A stretch of DNA of 12,603 bases from an uncultured bacterium. Lineage in GTDB: Bacteria > Cyanobacteriota > Vampirovibrionia > Gastranaerophilales > Gastranaerophilaceae. The notes beneath the pieces are model-generated. The model was not told the origin of the DNA. It did not search any database and was given only the letters and a program-made list of their open reading frames with translations. How positions within the stretch are numbered: the first letter of the stretch is position 1; every line of letters begins with the position of its first letter. Shown piece by piece: positions 5,614 through 12,586 of this stretch. Position numbers and translations under genes: made by a program. Where the stretch lies: the NCBI GenBank assembly GCA_949288685.1, contig CASELB010000027.1, forward strand, positions 1 to 12,603, in the 5' to 3' direction.

Positions 5614-6417
5614 TTCTTTGACGGCTCCTGCGGCGATATCGTTTATCAGATATTTTCTTCCGCACAAAAATATTAATATTGCAGGAATAGTACAAATAGT
5701 ACAACAAACCATCATCTCGCCCCACAGTGTAAGTTCTCTGAAACTTCCTTTAAAAATTGCCAACCCGAGCGCAAGTGTACGCATATCCTCCGTATTTGTA
5801 ACTATAAGCGGCCACATAAAACTATTCCACGCTGATACAAAAGTAAATATGCCGAGTGTTATTGCTGCAGGAGAAACAAGAGGCAATATAATACTAAAAA
5901 AAGTTTTAAAAGTACCGGCGCCGTCTATCCTTGCCGCTTCTTCCAACTCTGACGGAAAATCAAGAAAAAACTGCCGCATCATAAAAACACCAAAACCTCC
6001 GAACAATCCCGGCAAAATAAGTGCAGGATAAGTATTAATAAGTCCTAACTTGCTAATCACCCAGAATAGCGGAACAATATTCACCTGTGGCGGCACCATC
6101 ATACTTAACAAAAAAATATAAAACAGGATATCACGCCCCCGGAATTCCATTCTCGCAAAAACAAATCCTGCCATTGCAGAAAACAAAACCTGCCCGAGTG
6201 CAGTTAACCCGGCAACAATCAAGCTGTTAATAAAATACCTGACTACGGGAATTTTACTAAATACACTCCTCCAATTTTCAACCGTTAGCGAAAAATTATA
6301 ACTGCCCGTTGAAATCTGACTTTCTGGAGTAAATGCAAGCACAAGCATAACAACAAACGGTAGCAGCATACTCGCCGATATTAAAAATACTGATATGTAA
6401 AGGAATGTCTTTTTCAC
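5611..6417 (-). CDS. Carbohydrate ABC transporter permease (MalG/UgpE type)
   Basis: An inner-membrane permease subunit of a CUT1-type sugar importer, which normally pairs with a MalF-like permease, a binding protein and an MsmX/UgpC-type ATPase. It has six predicted membrane helices. The EAA loop that contacts the ATPase is clear at about 159-180 (EEAARIDGAGTFKTFFSIIL), including the conserved G after ID. Length 268 is normal for the MalG half. The start is GTG: GGGGAG lies four bases upstream, and the overlapping ATG in another frame stops at once. An extended -10, TGCTATAAT (6453-6445), precedes it. None of its partners lies in the window; hydF follows and ahcY precedes behind a terminator. 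The substrate cannot be named from sequence. Confidence 0.92.
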   Translation of the reverse strand: MKKTFLYISVFLISASMLLPFVVMLVLAFTPESQISTGSYNFSLTVENWRSVFSKIPVVRYFINSLIVAGLTALGQVLFSAMAGFVFARMEFRGRDILFYIFLLSMMVPPQVNIVPLFWVISKLGLINTYPALILPGLFGGFGVFMMRQFFLDFPSELEEAARIDGAGTFKTFFSIILPLVSPAAITLGIFTFVSAWNSFMWPLIVTNTEDMRTLALGLAIFKGSFRELTLWGEMMVCCTICTIPAILIFLCGRKYLINDIAAGAVKE

Positions 6418-6444
6418 ATTGCTCCCCGTTAAGCGCGCAATACA

Positions 6445-6453
6445 ATTATAGCA
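6445..6453 (-). promoter_or_regulatory. Extended -10 promoter for the ABC permease
   Basis: On the minus strand TGC-TATAAT is a perfect extended -10, located after the ahcY terminator and about 28 bases before the GTG start. The sequence at the -35 distance is poor, as is allowed with an extended -10. Confidence 0.6.
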
Positions 6454-6456
6454 TAT

Positions 6457-6485
6457 AAAAAGGCGGTTAAAACATTTTCACCGCC
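6457..6485 (-). terminator. Rho-independent terminator of the glmS-ahcY unit
   Basis: On the minus strand GGCGGT (6485-6480) pairs with ACCGCC (6467-6462); inner AAAA/TTTT pairing can extend the stem after a mismatch. Five T (6461-6457) follow. It sits about 30 bases past the ahcY stop. Confidence 0.85.
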
Positions 6486-6513
6486 CTCTTACAATTAATG
6501 TATTCTTAAATAA

Positions 6514-7779
6514 TTATATATTCCAACTATTTAAATATTTTTGCTGTTCTTCAGTCAAGGTATCAATTTCAATACCCATAGATTCAAGTTTCAAGCGTGC
6601 AATTTCTTTATCTACGCTCTCAGGCAATGTATACAATTTATGTTCGAGTTTGCCCTTATTTTTAACAATAAATTCCATTCCAAGCGCCTGATTTGCAAAA
6701 CTCATATCCATAACACTTGCTGGGTGCCCTTCTGCTGCCACAAGGTTTACAAGTCTGCCTTCCGCCAATACATAAACAGATTTACCGTTCTTTAACTTAT
6801 ATTCATCAAGGAACGGTCTAATCCGCTTAATTTCAACAGCTTCTTTCTTTAAATCTGGAACATTAACTTCGTGGTCAAAGTGTCCCGCATTACAAAGGAA
6901 AGCACCATCCTTCATAGAATAAATATGTTCTAAATCGACAACGTGAATATCACCGGTAACCGTAAGGAATATATCACCAACCTTAGCAGCTTCAGCAATC
7001 GGCATAACTCTGTAACCTTCCATAGCAGCTTCAAGTGCTTTAAGCGGTTCCACTTCACAAACTATAACATTTGCGCCAAGCGCCTTAGCTCTTAATGCGC
7101 AGCCTCTGCCGCACCAGCCGTAACCGGAAATAACAACAGTTTTACCGGCAATAAGGATATTTGCGGCACGCATTATCCCGTCCATAGCGCTCTGCCCCGT
7201 ACCGTATCTGTTATCATAAAGGTGTTTAGTAAGGCTTGTGTTGACACCTACAGCAGGAAACTTTAATTCTTTTTGAGCTTCAAGCGCTTGCAATCTGATA
7301 ATTCCGGTTGTTGTTTCTTCCGTTGAACCTATTATTTTTGATGCAAGTTCCGGTCTTTCAGCATGAATTGTAGCAACTATATCACAGCCGTCATCAATTA
7401 CAATATCCGGATTAAAATCTATTGCATCTTTTACGTGTTGTCTGTATGTTTCAACGCTTTCACCCGCATACCCCAATACAGGGATTTCCCAGTATTTTAC
7501 TAAGGCTGCAGCAACATCATCCTGTGTCGATAACGGATTTGAAGCAATTAACACCGCATCTGCACCGCCGGCTTTCATTACCGTACATAACGCTGCCGTT
7601 TCTTTGGTAACATGAACGCAGGCAGACAGTTTTAGACCTTTAAACGGCTGCTCTTTTATAAAGCGTTCTTTTATCTTCATAAGAACAGGCATATCTTTCA
7701 TTGCCCATTCAATATTATTTTTGCCTTGTTCTGCAAGGTTAATATCTTTAATATCAGGTTTTATCATCGTAGAATTCAT
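6514..7779 (-). CDS. ahcY: Adenosylhomocysteinase (S-adenosylhomocysteine hydrolase)
   Basis: Splits S-adenosylhomocysteine into adenosine and homocysteine, relieving product inhibition of methyltransferases; cytosolic and NAD-dependent. Family hallmarks (numbered from the upstream ATG at 7785) include SNPLSTQDDVAAAL (82-95), TEETTTG (155-161), the NAD-binding loop GYGWCGRG (221-228), and NAGHFDHEV and GHPASVMDMSF further on. It ends in LTEEQQKYLNSWNI, as in the shorter archaeal/Thermotoga-like form lacking the long insertion; 421 residues fits that type. I prefer the ATG at 7779 because GGGGA (7790-7786) is well spaced for it and directly abuts the ATG at 7785, which would add only Met-Ser. 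It follows the 54-aa gene by about 30 bases, so it is probably in the glmS operon. Confidence 0.95.
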   Translation of the reverse strand: MNSTMIKPDIKDINLAEQGKNNIEWAMKDMPVLMKIKERFIKEQPFKGLKLSACVHVTKETAALCTVMKAGGADAVLIASNPLSTQDDVAAALVKYWEIPVLGYAGESVETYRQHVKDAIDFNPDIVIDDGCDIVATIHAERPELASKIIGSTEETTTGIIRLQALEAQKELKFPAVGVNTSLTKHLYDNRYGTGQSAMDGIMRAANILIAGKTVVISGYGWCGRGCALRAKALGANVIVCEVEPLKALEAAMEGYRVMPIAEAAKVGDIFLTVTGDIHVVDLEHIYSMKDGAFLCNAGHFDHEVNVPDLKKEAVEIKRIRPFLDEYKLKNGKSVYVLAEGRLVNLVAAEGHPASVMDMSFANQALGMEFIVKNKGKLEHKLYTLPESVDKEIARLKLESMGIEIDTLTEEQQKYLNSWNI

Positions 7780-7785
7780 ACTCAT

Positions 7786-7790
7786 TCCCC
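7786..7790 (-). promoter_or_regulatory. Shine-Dalgarno that decides the ahcY start
   Basis: GGGGA on the minus strand ends right at the ATG at 7785 (no spacer) but is six bases from the ATG at 7779, a normal distance. This favours the later start. Confidence 0.55.
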
Positions 7791-7809
7791 TTTTTTTAAT
7801 TTTTACAAC

Positions 7810-7974
7810 TCAAATTATAACATGAGAAACACAAATTGTAAAAAAATCTTCCTTCACATCTACAACTGCCCACCGAACAGTATCAAGTTTCATTTTTTTT
7901 AGTTCGTTTTCTATATATTCAGTGGCAAAAGTATTAATATTTTTAATTTTTATATTTTCAGAAATTATCTTCAT
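7810..7974 (-). CDS. Small protein of unknown function, translationally coupled to glmS (54 aa)
   Basis: The glmS stop and this start share bases as TAATG, a classic arrangement for ribosome re-initiation. The frame then runs 54 codons to TGA at 7812-7810. The first half is lysine- and asparagine-rich and helical (MKIISENIKIKNIN, then EYIENELKKMKL). The second half looks like two beta strands, VRWAVVDV and FFTICVSHVII, separated by a charged turn. I do not recognise the family. Its own Shine-Dalgarno is poor (GTGGAA), consistent with dependence on coupling. The frame fills the whole glmS-ahcY gap and leaves only about 30 bases to ahcY, so the three look like one operon. The alternating residue pattern and tight packing favour a real gene; function unknown. 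Confidence 0.6.
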   Translation of the reverse strand: MKIISENIKIKNINTFATEYIENELKKMKLDTVRWAVVDVKEDFFTICVSHVII

Positions 7975-9818
7975 TATTCCACAGTAACCGATTTAGCAAG
8001 GTTTCTTGGCTGATCGACATCTTTGCCGAGATACTCAGCAATATAGTACGCAAGCAATTGGAGCGGAACTATTGCTATTATCGGCGAAACCAATTCATGA
8101 ACCTGCGGAACCCGCATAATATGTTCAAAAAGTTCATCAAGTTTTTCATCCTCTGAATCAGTAAGCGCAATCATTCTTGCATTTCTGGCTTTTGCCTCCT
8201 CGCTGTTAGAGAGGATTTTATCATATACGCTTCCGGTCATCAGTATTGACAGAACCGGCATTGTTTCATCAAGCATTGCAATAGGACCGTGTTTAAGTTC
8301 CCCTGCCGGATAGCCTGTTGCATTAATATAACTGATTTCTTTGAGTTTAAGCGCACCCTCAAGTGCGGTTGCATAATTTATACCTCTTGCTATAAATACA
8401 AAATTTTTAAAGCCTGAATAAATCTTTGCAATTTCTGCAATTTGTTCCTTATGTGACAAAATGGACTCTATTTTCATCGGAAGCATTATTAATTCGTGTT
8501 TTAATGCGGCTGTCAGACTTTCATCCACAGTACCTTTCAACTGGGCAATATGTATTGCAAGAAGATAAAATGACATTACCTGTGCAATATAAGACTTTGT
8601 TGCAGCAACACTAACCTCAATTCCTGCATTAACAGGAATTAAGCTATCAGCCTCCCTTGCCATTGTTGAATCCGGACGGTTGGTTATAATCAAAATATGT
8701 GACCCGCGTTTTTTAGATTGACGTACCGCTGTTAATGTATCCGCAGTTTCGCCGGACTGCGAAACCCCGATTACAAGCGTATTCTTATCTGTAAGTGTTT
8801 TTCTGTAAATATATTCGCTTGACGGCTCAATATCAACAGCAATATCACATAAAGTTTCAATTATATATTTGCCGATTATCGCCGCATGTAAAGATGTACC
8901 GCACGCAACAACCTGAATTCTGTTCAGGTGTTTCAACATTACTTTATCAATATTTACACCGTCAAGAGTAACATCAGAATCAGAGCTATGCAGCTTATCT
9001 GCCAGTATATTTCTTATTATATCAGGCTGCTCGTGAATTTCTTTAAGCATAAAGTGCTTATATCCCATTTTACTCAATGACACAGACTCCCACGGTAAAA
9101 CTTCAATATGCGGAGTAATTATATTATGCTCAACATCCATAATTCCGAGAAAATCGCTGTGTATTGTTGCAACCTGATTATCTTCAAGATACACCGCCTT
9201 TTTAGTGTATTCTATAATTGCAGGAACATCAGACGCCACAAAATACTCACCATCCCCGACACCCACAAGCAGCGGAGCATTACGCTTCGTTGCGACAACT
9301 GTATCTTTTACATCCTGATGCATTATACAAAGCGCATAAGACCCCTCCAATCTCTTTGTTGCAAGGCATACGGCTTCTGTTAAATTTTTAACCTTTGCAA
9401 ACTCTTGGGCAACAAGGTGCGCAACTACTTCTGTATCCGTTTGGGATTTAAACTTACAACCGCATTTTTCAAGTTCTTCTTTTAACTCTTTAAAATTTTC
9501 AATTATACCATTATGTACTACAACAACTTTCCCGCAGGTACTTTGATGCGGGTGTGCATTTAATGTGGTAGGAGCGCCATGTGTTGCCCATCTTATATGT
9601 CCTATACCGGAGTGTGAAGACAATAGTTTTGAGGCGTGGGGCTTAATTTTATTCCTAAGGTTTATAAGTTTACCCTCTTCCTTAAAGACCTCTATCTTAT
9701 CATTTACCATAAGAGCAACACCCGCTGAGTCATATCCGCGATACTCCTGTTTTGATAAACCGTTCAAAAGAATATCCAATGCACATCCTTTGCCTATATA
9801 CCCTACAATCCCGCACAT
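7974..9818 (-). CDS. glmS: Glutamine-fructose-6-phosphate aminotransferase (isomerizing)
   Basis: Makes glucosamine-6-phosphate from fructose-6-phosphate and glutamine, the first step to UDP-GlcNAc for peptidoglycan and envelope glycans; cytosolic homodimer. The N-terminal Ntn-type glutaminase domain (2 to about 235) has catalytic Cys2 after Met (MCGIVGY), RWATHG (76-81) and HNGIIEN (102-108). Two sugar isomerase domains follow: CGTSLHAA (306-313) and SQSGET (353-358), then EGALKLKEISYI (487-498) and ELKHGPIA (507-514). The C-terminus DQPRNLAKSVTVE is the usual one. The 614 residues are full length. Shine-Dalgarno AAAGGAG (9833-9827) is eight bases before the ATG. The short leader leaves no room for a glmS ribozyme. 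It starts an apparent operon with the 54-aa gene and ahcY. Confidence 0.98.
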   Translation of the reverse strand: MCGIVGYIGKGCALDILLNGLSKQEYRGYDSAGVALMVNDKIEVFKEEGKLINLRNKIKPHASKLLSSHSGIGHIRWATHGAPTTLNAHPHQSTCGKVVVVHNGIIENFKELKEELEKCGCKFKSQTDTEVVAHLVAQEFAKVKNLTEAVCLATKRLEGSYALCIMHQDVKDTVVATKRNAPLLVGVGDGEYFVASDVPAIIEYTKKAVYLEDNQVATIHSDFLGIMDVEHNIITPHIEVLPWESVSLSKMGYKHFMLKEIHEQPDIIRNILADKLHSSDSDVTLDGVNIDKVMLKHLNRIQVVACGTSLHAAIIGKYIIETLCDIAVDIEPSSEYIYRKTLTDKNTLVIGVSQSGETADTLTAVRQSKKRGSHILIITNRPDSTMAREADSLIPVNAGIEVSVAATKSYIAQVMSFYLLAIHIAQLKGTVDESLTAALKHELIMLPMKIESILSHKEQIAEIAKIYSGFKNFVFIARGINYATALEGALKLKEISYINATGYPAGELKHGPIAMLDETMPVLSILMTGSVYDKILSNSEEAKARNARMIALTDSEDEKLDELFEHIMRVPQVHELVSPIIAIVPLQLLAYYIAEYLGKDVDQPRNLAKSVTVE

Positions 9819-9837
9819 ACCTGCTGCTCCTTTAACT

Positions 9838-9882
9838 ATCTGATATAAAAATATTTTAACATCAAAAAATTAAAAATCAGAT
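9838..9882 (-). promoter_or_regulatory. Candidate glmS promoter inside an inverted repeat
   Basis: On the minus strand TGT-TAAAAT (9861-9853) is an extended -10, giving a leader of about 28 bases. It lies between the halves of a 7-bp inverted repeat, ATCTGAT (9838-9844) and ATCAGAT (9876-9882), whose centre falls on the -10. That layout suits a regulator site but also arises by chance in AT-rich DNA. Confidence 0.38.
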
Positions 9883-9905
9883 TTCTTTATATTCTCTTAA
9901 TCCCG

Positions 9906-10919
9906 TTATGCCTTCTGCCATACATTCACTTCTGATAAGCCGTTAATACTAACCGGTTTCAGCCCGTTTTTTGAAAAAATTTCTGGAACAAGTCTGCTAT
10001 CCATTGTCTGCAGCACTTCTTCTTCTCCCAAAACAAAAAGCCCTTTATCATTCAGATTTTCCCTTATTGCGGTACTTAATTTATTCAACGTTCCTTCTGC
10101 TTCTTTGTTAAGTTTTCTGACTAAATTATTATATCCCGAATTCGTTATTAAATGATACAGTGAATTAGTAAATGTTATTACATCATACTTTTCATTTTTA
10201 ACAATATCATTCAGGTTTAAAATATCTCCGACAACAAAATTACAATTTTCACCTTTCCCCTGCTTTAATACAACATATTTGCTTTCAAATTTTGGTGTAT
10301 AAATTTTTAACAAATGCTGGTAACACCAGTTATTTATTCTTTGCATTAACGACTTTTTAGGTTCAACCGGAACTTCATCTGATACTTTAAAAAAATCATC
10401 AAACAACGCTTTTCTGGTCTTTTTTTGTTTTGATAATTTATTCTCCGAACTGAAAGCAAGATAGGAATCCTTTAAAGTCCTTTCATACTGAAAAGATATA
10501 TCCATATAGCCTTCCGGCGTTTTACATAATTTTTGCATTAAAAACTTTTTAGACTTTGCCTGCTTTATTGCATCTTCACTAACATCAAACCCTAAAATTT
10601 TAACATCCTTACCCAGATTTTTCAAAATCATACTGTAAGTAAGGGCTTCCTCCCCTGTTGAACACCCGCCAATTAACAAATTTATACGTTTTTTATCCTT
10701 AAAATTTTCTTCAATATACTTTTTGACAAAATTCTTGGTACACATATCCCTAAAAAATCCTGTCTCATGAACAAGATACCCCAATCTGTTTTTAGCATAC
10801 TTTTCAGCACCAAAATGACCGGAAAAGTTTACATTTTTAACAGCCTTTTTATTATGCTGCCGGCTGTCTTTTTTAATACTATATTGTAAGGGTAATTTGT
10901 TATTAGCTGTTAGTATCAT
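9906..10919 (-). CDS. CheR-like SAM-dependent methyltransferase with N-terminal NFSG leader
   Basis: A class I methyltransferase most like CheR, which methylates glutamates of chemoreceptors. It has the CheR hallmark TGFFRD (53-58), the SAM-binding loop GCSTGEEALTYSM (85-97), the acidic strand FDVSEDAIKQAK (111-122), GDILNL (231-236), and YDVITFTNSLYHL (245-257), where CheR has its R-N-V-L-I-Y motif. Two differences stand out. A 30-residue basic leader carrying NVNFSG precedes the fold in place of the usual CheR N-terminal helical domain, and about 90 lysine-rich residues (roughly 130-222) are inserted between the SAM motifs. No chemotaxis gene is near, so the substrate may not be a chemoreceptor. 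No good Shine-Dalgarno precedes the ATG. It follows the HNH gene by 63 bases and may be co-transcribed. Confidence 0.8.
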   Translation of the reverse strand: MILTANNKLPLQYSIKKDSRQHNKKAVKNVNFSGHFGAEKYAKNRLGYLVHETGFFRDMCTKNFVKKYIEENFKDKKRINLLIGGCSTGEEALTYSMILKNLGKDVKILGFDVSEDAIKQAKSKKFLMQKLCKTPEGYMDISFQYERTLKDSYLAFSSENKLSKQKKTRKALFDDFFKVSDEVPVEPKKSLMQRINNWCYQHLLKIYTPKFESKYVVLKQGKGENCNFVVGDILNLNDIVKNEKYDVITFTNSLYHLITNSGYNNLVRKLNKEAEGTLNKLSTAIRENLNDKGLFVLGEEEVLQTMDSRLVPEIFSKNGLKPVSINGLSEVNVWQKA

Positions 10920-10982
10920 ATAATTAGCTTAAGTTACATAAAAAAATTATTTGCCCCCTTAAACCCGAATATTACAAAAAAT

Positions 10983-12068
10983 TTACAAAACACCTGTTTT
11001 CTTCTGCGCCGTATGATATCTTCGCACCATTTTCTCAGCCGTTTGTTCAGTGTACTTATACCTGTTTAAATTTAAAACGATTTTCCCATTCGACTCTTTT
11101 TCAAGCGTTCGTTTTATTTTATAAGGATATGTCTCACACCCTCTGAGTTTTCCTCTGTATATAGATGTAATAATCTGATTTATATAGTTCTGGCAATGTT
11201 TAGGAATATCAGGGTAGCGCTCCACAAACTTTTCAAGCGGCATATTTGCGCGGCTGCTATTCGCCTGTGAAGAAACAAGCATGAAATTTGCAAGGGTATT
11301 TCCGCCCCCAAGAGAATCAGGTTTTACATGCTCTATTGTAGCTACTGATGCCCTTAACAATCGTTTTGCTATCTCTTGTTCTGAACGCCGTGAATATTTT
11401 ACAATAAATGCGTTAACACTACTCCCTGATGTTGGTAAATACAACGCTTGATCCTTCATATATTCTAATATTTTCCGTTCACTATCGCCGGTCGGATGTA
11501 TTTCATCAAGCGAAGACAAAAATGTCTTACGTTTAAACCTGTCCTCCGCTCTGTCTGCAAGTATAACTTCTCTGCACCGTGTAGTTTTACTCCTGACATT
11601 AAGCGCCGTCTGCGCCGTTAATTCCAGCGAAATTTTGTCAACTTTATCCAGAACTAAAAATTCCTCTATTTTTAATTTTGCAAGCGCATCATTATAAAGT
11701 GACTTTAAACAATCCTGAAACTTCCCGGATGCGTTCCGTTTAGAATATTCTTTAAATATTGAAAACATCTGCCTTTCTACCGGCTGCATATAATCAACAT
11801 ACGCATTTAATATTTTTACCCCGTCACCTATATTTCTCGCCCTGTCAATCCTCTTTTCTATACTTTTACTCTCTGACCCGGAAATCATTTTTACTCCCGT
11901 ATAAGGACAAATAACGTTTCGCAGCTTCTTTAAAACATTTCCCGCCGAAGTATTATTCCCGCAAAACGATACCGTATCGCAGGAAATCCTGTTTACAACG
12001 GTAGAATACTGTCTATTCACGCCTGTAGCAGAATTACAATTATAACTTGATATAGGATGGATACGCAC
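10983..12068 (-). CDS. HNH-endonuclease-like protein with split motif and N-terminal SFCG leader
   Basis: A 361-residue protein with two pieces of an HNH nuclease fold. The first is CPYTG (54-58), like the C-x-Y-S/T-G strand that opens the HNH domain in Cas9 and related enzymes. The second, about 190 residues later, is IEHVKPDSLGGGNTLANFML (245-264) followed by SQAN and NMPLEKF. E246-H247 would be the metal ligand/general base pair, with N261 and N270 in the usual asparagine positions; zinc-binding cysteine pairs are absent. The insertion (60-240) is helical and charged. Residues 1-40 are a Ser/Asn-rich leader ending in SFCGNN. The start is GTG, with GAGG (12079-12076) seven bases upstream. 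Nuclease function is inferred from motifs only. The CheR-like gene follows. Confidence 0.68.
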   Translation of the reverse strand: MRIHPISSYNCNSATGVNRQYSTVVNRISCDTVSFCGNNTSAGNVLKKLRNVICPYTGVKMISGSESKSIEKRIDRARNIGDGVKILNAYVDYMQPVERQMFSIFKEYSKRNASGKFQDCLKSLYNDALAKLKIEEFLVLDKVDKISLELTAQTALNVRSKTTRCREVILADRAEDRFKRKTFLSSLDEIHPTGDSERKILEYMKDQALYLPTSGSSVNAFIVKYSRRSEQEIAKRLLRASVATIEHVKPDSLGGGNTLANFMLVSSQANSSRANMPLEKFVERYPDIPKHCQNYINQIITSIYRGKLRGCETYPYKIKRTLEKESNGKIVLNLNRYKYTEQTAEKMVRRYHTAQKKTGVL

Positions 12069-12088
12069 TTACTAACCTCTATATATCT

Positions 12089-12117
12089 ATATTAACCGGA
12101 TATTCTCAGCTTTGCAA
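12089..12117 (-). promoter_or_regulatory. Candidate promoter for the HNH-like gene
   Basis: On the minus strand TTGCAA (12117-12112), a 17-base spacer, and TAATAT (12094-12089); each element matches consensus at 4 of 6. Transcription would start near 12082, giving a short leader that still contains the Shine-Dalgarno. Confidence 0.45.
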
Positions 12118-12133
12118 GTCGGGATTAAACAAC

Positions 12134-12153
12134 GAAATAAAGATTTTTATTTC
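12134..12153. repeat. 8-bp hairpin in the divergent spacer
   Basis: GAAATAAA (12134-12141) and TTTATTTC (12146-12153) are complementary around a 4-base loop. No T-run follows on either strand, so it is not an obvious terminator. The rest of 12118-12357 is AT-rich with no gene visible apart from the hairpin at 12206. Confidence 0.45.
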
Positions 12154-12205
12154 CGATTTTCAAGCTATGAAGAAGCACATGGTTTGATTATTTGGGACAC
12201 TTTGT

Positions 12206-12229
12206 GTTGGGGTAGAAACCCCAACCTAC
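12206..12229 (-). repeat. Second REP-like hairpin with GTAG foot
   Basis: Read on the minus strand, GTAG (12229-12226) directly abuts GTTGGGGT, loop TTCT, ACCCCAAC, a perfect 8-bp stem. The architecture equals that of the hairpin at 2382-2403, but the stem sequence differs. It is GC-rich within an AT-rich spacer. Confidence 0.55.
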
Positions 12230-12306
12230 AAACTAAAACTAATTATAAATAAAAATAAATACAAATCTTCGTGTTTTTGAAATACAATAAAAATAACAAA
12301 AAATTT

Positions 12307-12333
12307 TTTACAATTTTTATATTTTCATATAAC
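12307..12333 (+). promoter_or_regulatory. Weak candidate promoter for the 65-aa gene
   Basis: TTTACA (12307-12312) and TATAAC (12328-12333, 5 of 6 to consensus) are separated by 15 bases, shorter than the optimum. The leader would be about 18 bases. The whole stretch is AT-rich, so chance matches are likely. Confidence 0.25.
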
Positions 12334-12357
12334 GCGCAGAAAAGGAAATATTAATAA

Positions 12358-12555
12358 ATGAGAATAGATAATAATATTCGATGTTATACACTGCCGATTA
12401 GTAATAGAACATCTTTTACTTCTTTATTTCGATTATCATCTTGTAAAGATAGTTTTGGCATTGAACGCTCAACACAAAATTCTATGAGTAGTAGAGATGA
12501 TTTGAATTATGATGAACTAGCCGAAATTGCTAATAATCGATTTAAAGAATTGTAA
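12358..12555 (+). CDS. Small protein of unknown function (65 aa), SFTS near N-terminus
   Basis: I do not recognise it. It begins MRIDNNIRCYTLPISNRTSFTS, reminiscent of the leader of the HNH-like protein (MRIHPISSYN...VSFCG): both start MRI, are Asn/Ser-rich and hold an S-F motif at about residues 18-35. A low-complexity linker follows, then an acidic helix, DDLNYDELAEIANNRFKEL, at the end. AAAGGA (12341-12346) is eleven bases before the ATG, a long but usable spacing. It is divergent from the HNH-like gene and lies just past the GTAG-foot hairpin. It could be a complete small protein or the front part of a gene broken by an early stop. Moderate confidence that it is translated. Confidence 0.45.
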   Translation: MRIDNNIRCYTLPISNRTSFTSLFRLSSCKDSFGIERSTQNSMSSRDDLNYDELAEIANNRFKEL

Positions 12556-12586
12556 AAGATAAATATAATGCCAAGGAATGTTAATT

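Noticed and set aside
5570..6031. 153-codon plus-strand frame opposite the ABC permease
   Set aside because: Antisense to a clear permease with EAA loop; the translation is a by-product of the reverse-strand codon pattern.
7775..7812. SAH riboswitch upstream of ahcY
   Set aside because: Only about 30 bases separate ahcY from the preceding small gene, leaving no room for such a structure.
9565..9843. 92-codon plus-strand frame opposite the start of glmS
   Set aside because: Antisense to the conserved glutaminase domain of GlmS; no independent support.
9819..9905. glmS ribozyme/riboswitch upstream of glmS
   Set aside because: The space to the neighbouring gene is 87 bases and the likely leader under 35, too short for the ribozyme, and its conserved core is not visible.
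10983..12068. Cas9 or IscB fragment, suggested by the CPYTG and HNH motifs
   Set aside because: No RuvC motifs, arginine-rich bridge helix or guide-RNA features are seen; the similarity is limited to the HNH fold itself.
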